A program made the position numbers and the translations under genes. DNA of 64,000 nt from the NCBI RefSeq assembly GCF_033807575.1, contig NC_084706.1, positions 26,023,204 to 26,087,203 on the forward strand, read 5' to 3'. This document shows, piece by piece, positions 27,701 through 33,700 of this stretch. The notes under the pieces were generated by a model. That model had not been told where the DNA came from. It did not search any database and saw only the letters and a program-made list of their open reading frames with translations. Numbering within the stretch: the first letter of the stretch is position 1; each line of letters starts with the position of its first letter. This stretch comes from Cydia pomonella (taxonomy: Eukaryota; Arthropoda; Insecta; Lepidoptera; Tortricidae).

Positions 27701-30700
27701 CCAATACGAGCAAAGCGAAGCACAAGGGCACTAACTACCTTTTCTCGCTAAGCTTCGTCGTTTTTTTGAACTCTCATAACTTGGGTTTGGATTATACCAC
27801 ATAAACAAAATTTCCGGGATATAATGTCAATAGTGGACTTATTAATCATAAAAAAATCAATTCCATAGCTCTAAAAAAACGACGAGGAGACTGATGCAGC
27901 ATTTCAGGAATGTTGAAAATACCTGGCTACGTCAGTTCCCAAATAGATCGAGGAAGATTGCAACGGCGACGTGCTGGCGTTTTGGTCCGCCATTTGTACT
28001 TATTTTTACTGTACAATAAAGCTTAAATAAATAAATAAATATTTGACACATATGTAAATGAAATATTATGGTACCATCGAGCTGATCTGATGGAGACAGG
28101 AGGTGGCCATGGGAACTCGGAGATCAAACAACGTAACCTAATTGTGTTTAGGTTTGTTTCGACGAGTATTAAGTATTAGTTGCCTGTGGAAAGAAAAGTA
28201 CAGCTATAAATAATTGTATGAAAAATTAAATTTTTGTCAAAAAACTTATGTCAATAAAGATAGTTTATTATTCAAGTAGGCATATTACAATGCGCTTATG
28301 AACGTCAAATAAAGCTACACCGGCTCTAACCCTACACCTCTGACCCGAGAAGATTTAAATCCCCCCTCAATCGGAGGATATGGACCGGCAAGAAACTCGG
28401 CGGGACACATCTTAACATGCTTTAAGAAAAAAAGTACAATTTAGATTACTATAGAAATCATACATGTCTTTAGTTTCGATACCTATACAGTAATTATTAT
28501 ATGTCCCGTTTGCAGTTGGACCAAGCTGTTGGCCCACACGGGGTTGGAAGAGGCTCCGCCGGCCAAGCTGCGTGACCGCGACCGGCAGCTCCTCAAGGAC
28601 AAGTTCGCGGTAAGTTGCTCCTGTTCTTATATCACGTTTGCAGTTGGACCAAGCTGTTGGCCCACACGGTGTTGGAAGAGGCCCCGCCGGCCAAGCTGCG
28701 TGACCGCGACCGGCAGCTCCTCAAGGACAAGTTCGCGGTAAGTTGCTCCTGGTCTTATATCACGTTTGCAGTTGGAACAAGCTGTTGGCTCACAAGGTGT
28801 TGGAAGAGGCTCCCCGGCCAAGCTGCGTGACCGCGACCGGCAGCTCCTCAAGGACAAGTTCGCGGTAAGTTGCTCCTGGTCTTATATCACGTTTGCAGTT
28901 GGAACAAGCTGTTGGCCCACACGGTGTTGGAAGAGGCTCCGCCGGCCAAGCTGCGTGACCGCGACCGGCAGCTCCTCAAGGACAAGTTCGCGGTAAGTTG
29001 CTCCTGTTCTTATATCACGTTTGCAGTTGGAACAAGCTGTTGGCCCACACGGTGTTGGAAGAGGCCCCGCCGGCCAAGCTGCGTGACCGCGACCGGCAGC
29101 TCCTCAAGGACAAGTTCGCGGTAAGTTGCTGCTCTCACTTCGTTTAAGTACTTTTTACCAGAGACTGGGAGACTGAGAGAAGATCAGAAGACTGACAAAC
29201 CGTATAAAACACTGCGAGAATCTTCATTATTGACGGCACTAAATATTATTTTTACATTTTAATTAGCTGGGCACTGTTGGTTATCTTTTATTTTCTGCCT
29301 CTACTTTCTAACCTATACTATGTATCTTTAGGTATTTAAATAAAAGTAAACAAAATCTACCCTCAAATGGTTCCTTAAGCCAGTTGAGGGTAGATGAAAA
29401 CATTACATGATCAACTAATGTAGGTTAAAGTCAGTTTGTTCAGTGACAGATCCAGGCGGTTTTGTATTTGGCTGGTTAACCAATAAATGTTATAACTACC
29501 CGAAAATGTACAAATTGTTTGTTTACTTTTATTGAAGTACCTAGATATACATATATAGGCGGGGAATAAAACCCGACTAAATTACCTAGGTTGTTTTTGG
29601 TACGTTGTCCGCAATTTGTACGTGTTTTTAATTTCGTCGCATATATGTTCTGTTCCTCACGCGCGCCCACGTGTATCAACTCTATGGTACCTATACTTAT
29701 TTTACCGCCCAAAAATCAAAACAACTAGAGGTTATGTTTTTTCGGTAAAAAAATACTTTCTACCTATTCCAGTCATTCAACCGTGAATGGGAGGAGTGCA
29801 CCAAAGCGCAGCGCAGCTACAGCGTGCCCGACCCGGAACTACGGGAGGCTCTCAAACGAGACAACAAGGAGACTATACTGCCGCCGTACACCAAGTTTTA
29901 TGATACTTACGGCTCCCTGCCGTTCTCGAAGAACCCGGATAAATACGTCAAGTACTCTCCCGTACAGGTAACTACACTTCTGTTACTAGGAGTATACGAG
30001 ACAACAAGGAGACTATACTACCGCCGTACACCAAGTTTTATGATACTTACGGCTCCCTGCCGTTCTCGAAGAACCCGGATAAATACGTCAAGTACTCTCC
30101 CGTACAGGTAACTACACTTCTGTTACTAGGAGTATACGAGACAACAAGGAGACTATACTACCGCCGTACACCAAGTTTTATGATACTTACGGCTCCCTGC
30201 CGTTCTCGAAGAACCCGGATAAATACGTCAAGTACTCTCCCGTACAGGTAACTACACTTCTGTTACTAGGAGTATACGAGACAACAAGGAGACTATACTA
30301 CCGCCGTACACCAAGTTTTATGATACTTACGGCTCCCTGCCGTTCTCGAAGAACCCGGATAAATACGTCAAGTGCTCTCCCGTACAGGTAACTACACTTC
30401 TGTTACTAGGAGTATACGAGACAACAAGGAGACTATACTACCGCCGTACACCAAGTTTTATGATACTTACGGCTCCCGTTCTCAAGAAAATACGTCAAAT
30501 TGGCTCTGTAATTCTATTGGAAGTTCTAGATATACAGGATGATTTTTGGGTCGTGCTCCAGAATCACTTTTTCTGACTCTGTAAATGATCCACATTATCA
30601 TATAGTAGTATTTGGTTAAACGATAATTAGTTTATTTTTTCTTATTTTTCAGGTAAAATTAATTTTATACTAAGAAATCATGGTCACCCTATGAGTTTTG

Positions 30701-33700
30701 ACATACGCTGTAAGGAAAGCGACAAGACGTCACATTGAACAGGGTGACCAAATTGTATGCAAAAAAGTTTTTTTTTCTACTTTTCATCTGAAAAATAATC
30801 ATCATTATTGGTGATAATAAATAATTAGCAACATCATTCAGCTCATCTTTGAATTCTGTATGATGTCTTGTTGTCTTGCTCCACGACCCCGAAATCACCC
30901 TGTATATAGCGCTGTTGGTTTTCCATATACTAAAATAAAATAAATAATAATACACTCCCGTACAGGGAACTATATGTATGTCTACACTTCTGAGGAGATA
31001 AAACAATAGTCTATTTTTTAACTATAATGTACTATGCCATACATTTTCTATGCAGAAATGAGCGTTCCATACTATTTCCTATGGACAAGTACTTCATAGT
31101 AAAAAACGGACCATTAGAAAGATTGAGCTGCGCGTGACGCTCGAGCGTTTTATTCTATTTTTGGCCACGTTTGCTGTCAACATATTTAATTTAGGTGCAT
31201 GTATTGCGGTGAATTATGTTCACAAATTGTTCTTTGTAATAAGGTTGATAGTTGTATGTAGGGATTTTTCTTAAGAGATAGACGTGTGCACTGTTTGAAG
31301 ATTTATTTGCGACTGGATTTTGACACATACATGCATACATTAATACATTCACTCACACATGCTAAAAACGCATCTAACATACCGCCCACCAAAAGGGCAT
31401 CGACCTTTTTTTAAGCTACATAGGTATAGATACAACTCATCTACAAAATTGTACATAGTATTTTACTATAACAAATTGTATGATTAACTACATAAATGCA
31501 TGCAATTGCATTGACAAACTATAGCACTATGTATAGTAAGGAAAGCAAGTATGAGAGAGTATTACATAACAACACGTCAGCAAGTTAGGTCAAATTCAAT
31601 TACTAAAAGTTATAGAAATATTTAAGTATTTAGTTAGTTAGTTACAAAAACAAAGTAGAAGATTTGAAACATAGTTACGTGCAAAATTAATTTAATTTGG
31701 AGCATTAGGTAAATTACGATTCTGTATCAACAGGCTTAAGACACAATTTAGTAATAGTTATTTTTATAGTTGAATCACCAGTTTTAATACAGTATACTCG
31801 TAGGTACATGGGTTAAGTTATCAGCGCCGGCGTGTTTATCCATTATGCGTCCAAGTCCAAGCTGCCGTTTCCCAGGAGTATACCATTTCTAGGTGTTATA
31901 GCCTTGGCGGTCATGAATATGAAAATTGCTATGTAGGCCTTACATGTTTTAGCACCTCGACCTTTAGACACAAAACATTGATAAAGACCGGCAAAATCAA
32001 CACCGCTATTCAAAAAAGGTTTAGCAGGTGTTACTCTTTGTTTAGGCAAATCTCCCATCAGCTGATCTGTAGTAATAGCGTTATGTCTTGCACATTTGAG
32101 GCATTTTCTGAGGTAAGTTGTTAGTAATCCCTTAACTCTTAGGATCCAGTACTTCGTCCTTATATAATTCAGTGTCAGCTGGTATCGCCCATGTAATGTT
32201 CTTCGGTAAGCGGCGTGCATGATGAGATTTATGAGGTATGTCAGGTGACAATTCCCTATAATTATAGGATGATTTCGTGCTTCATCTAACTCAGAATGGC
32301 ACAATCTACCGCCCACCCTGAGGATATCGTTAGCGCCAAGGTAAGGATTTAAAGTTCTTAGTTTGCTCTTAATGCTCACTCTTTTCCTTGTTTTTAAGCT
32401 GTCTATATCTTCATTAAAATATTCTGCTTGCACAGCTTTTATACCTACTAATATTGCCTTCTCTAATTCTTGTGTTGTTATTATCTTTTCCGTCTTTGTG
32501 TTTTTCTCTTTCAGGTACGTCATGAATCTTCTGGCGTAAGCGATGGACTTCAGTAAATCAGGTAAAGTATCATATTTTTCAAACTTCTCAGGTAACATTT
32601 TACAGACTTCTGTATTTTCATTTCTATTTAGGTTAATCTTTTTCATTGCCAGGTCTGTCTCTTTTATGATTGGATGTTCTAACTTTATGTTTTTATGTTT
32701 CAGCCACTGCGTTCCATGCCACCAGCAGCGGTCGCAGATCTTCAATTCACTCAATGGCTTGCTTCTGGGTGAAATGTTAGCAGGGTTATCCGTAGTTCGA
32801 ACGTGGTACCATTGGTTTGGAAGAGTCTCTTGTATAGTCACAACTGTATTTCTTACGAATGTTTGCCATTTTGCGGGATTTCCATGCAGCCAGGTCAACA
32901 CCATTGTAGATTCTGTCCACGCGTACATCGTTCTGGTAAGTTCAAATTCTTTAAGGAAGTCAGTGCTATTGGAAGCCCATTTTTGGAGTGCAAACCCTTC
33001 CTTCCTCCAAATTTCAGTGATCTGCTTAGCAACATCTACAGCCTCTTGCGCTGTGTCTGGCCCGGTCATCAGGTCGTCCATGAAAAAATCTTCCCTTATG
33101 GTTTTTGATGCAAGCGGGTACTCCTTGCCTTCATCTTCTGGTACTTGATGGAGTGTCTTGATAGCAAGATTAGGCGCAGAAGTAGTGCCAAAAGTTACAC
33201 GAAGCAATCGATATTGCTTATCAGAATCGCTTGTCTTTGTTGTTTCCCTTTCTTCCTTAATCACAGCGTGATAGGGTATATATACTTCATCATTGTTAAC
33301 TTCTTCTTCAGGAACTTCTTCAATGTCGTTTAGATTCATGTATTCTTCTATAGCTTTAACATACTCATTCTCTAGATTTGGATCTCTTATGAATGTTTTT
33401 TCTTGTTGTTTCAGTTTCAGCATGGCGATGTCTCTTGTTTGTCCTTTTGGAGATAGTGGTTCTTCTTTTTTGAATGGTAACGTTACTATGTATCTTCCTT
33501 CTTCGTTTCTTGTCTGCGTTTCCATGTAAATCATTGCACACCTTGCTTCTTCTCTTGTGTGACACTTCTTTGTATCTGTAGTATCTATCTCCCAAAATGC
33601 CTTTAACATGTCGTACACGTCGACCTGATGATGCATCACAACTATGTTTTCTTGTAAAGTGTCTGCTGTACCTTCTACGTCTCCGAATATTATCCAACCT

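Noticed and set aside
32543..33148. 201-codon plus-strand ORF
   Set aside because: Antisense shadow of the BEL/Pao gag-pol ORF.
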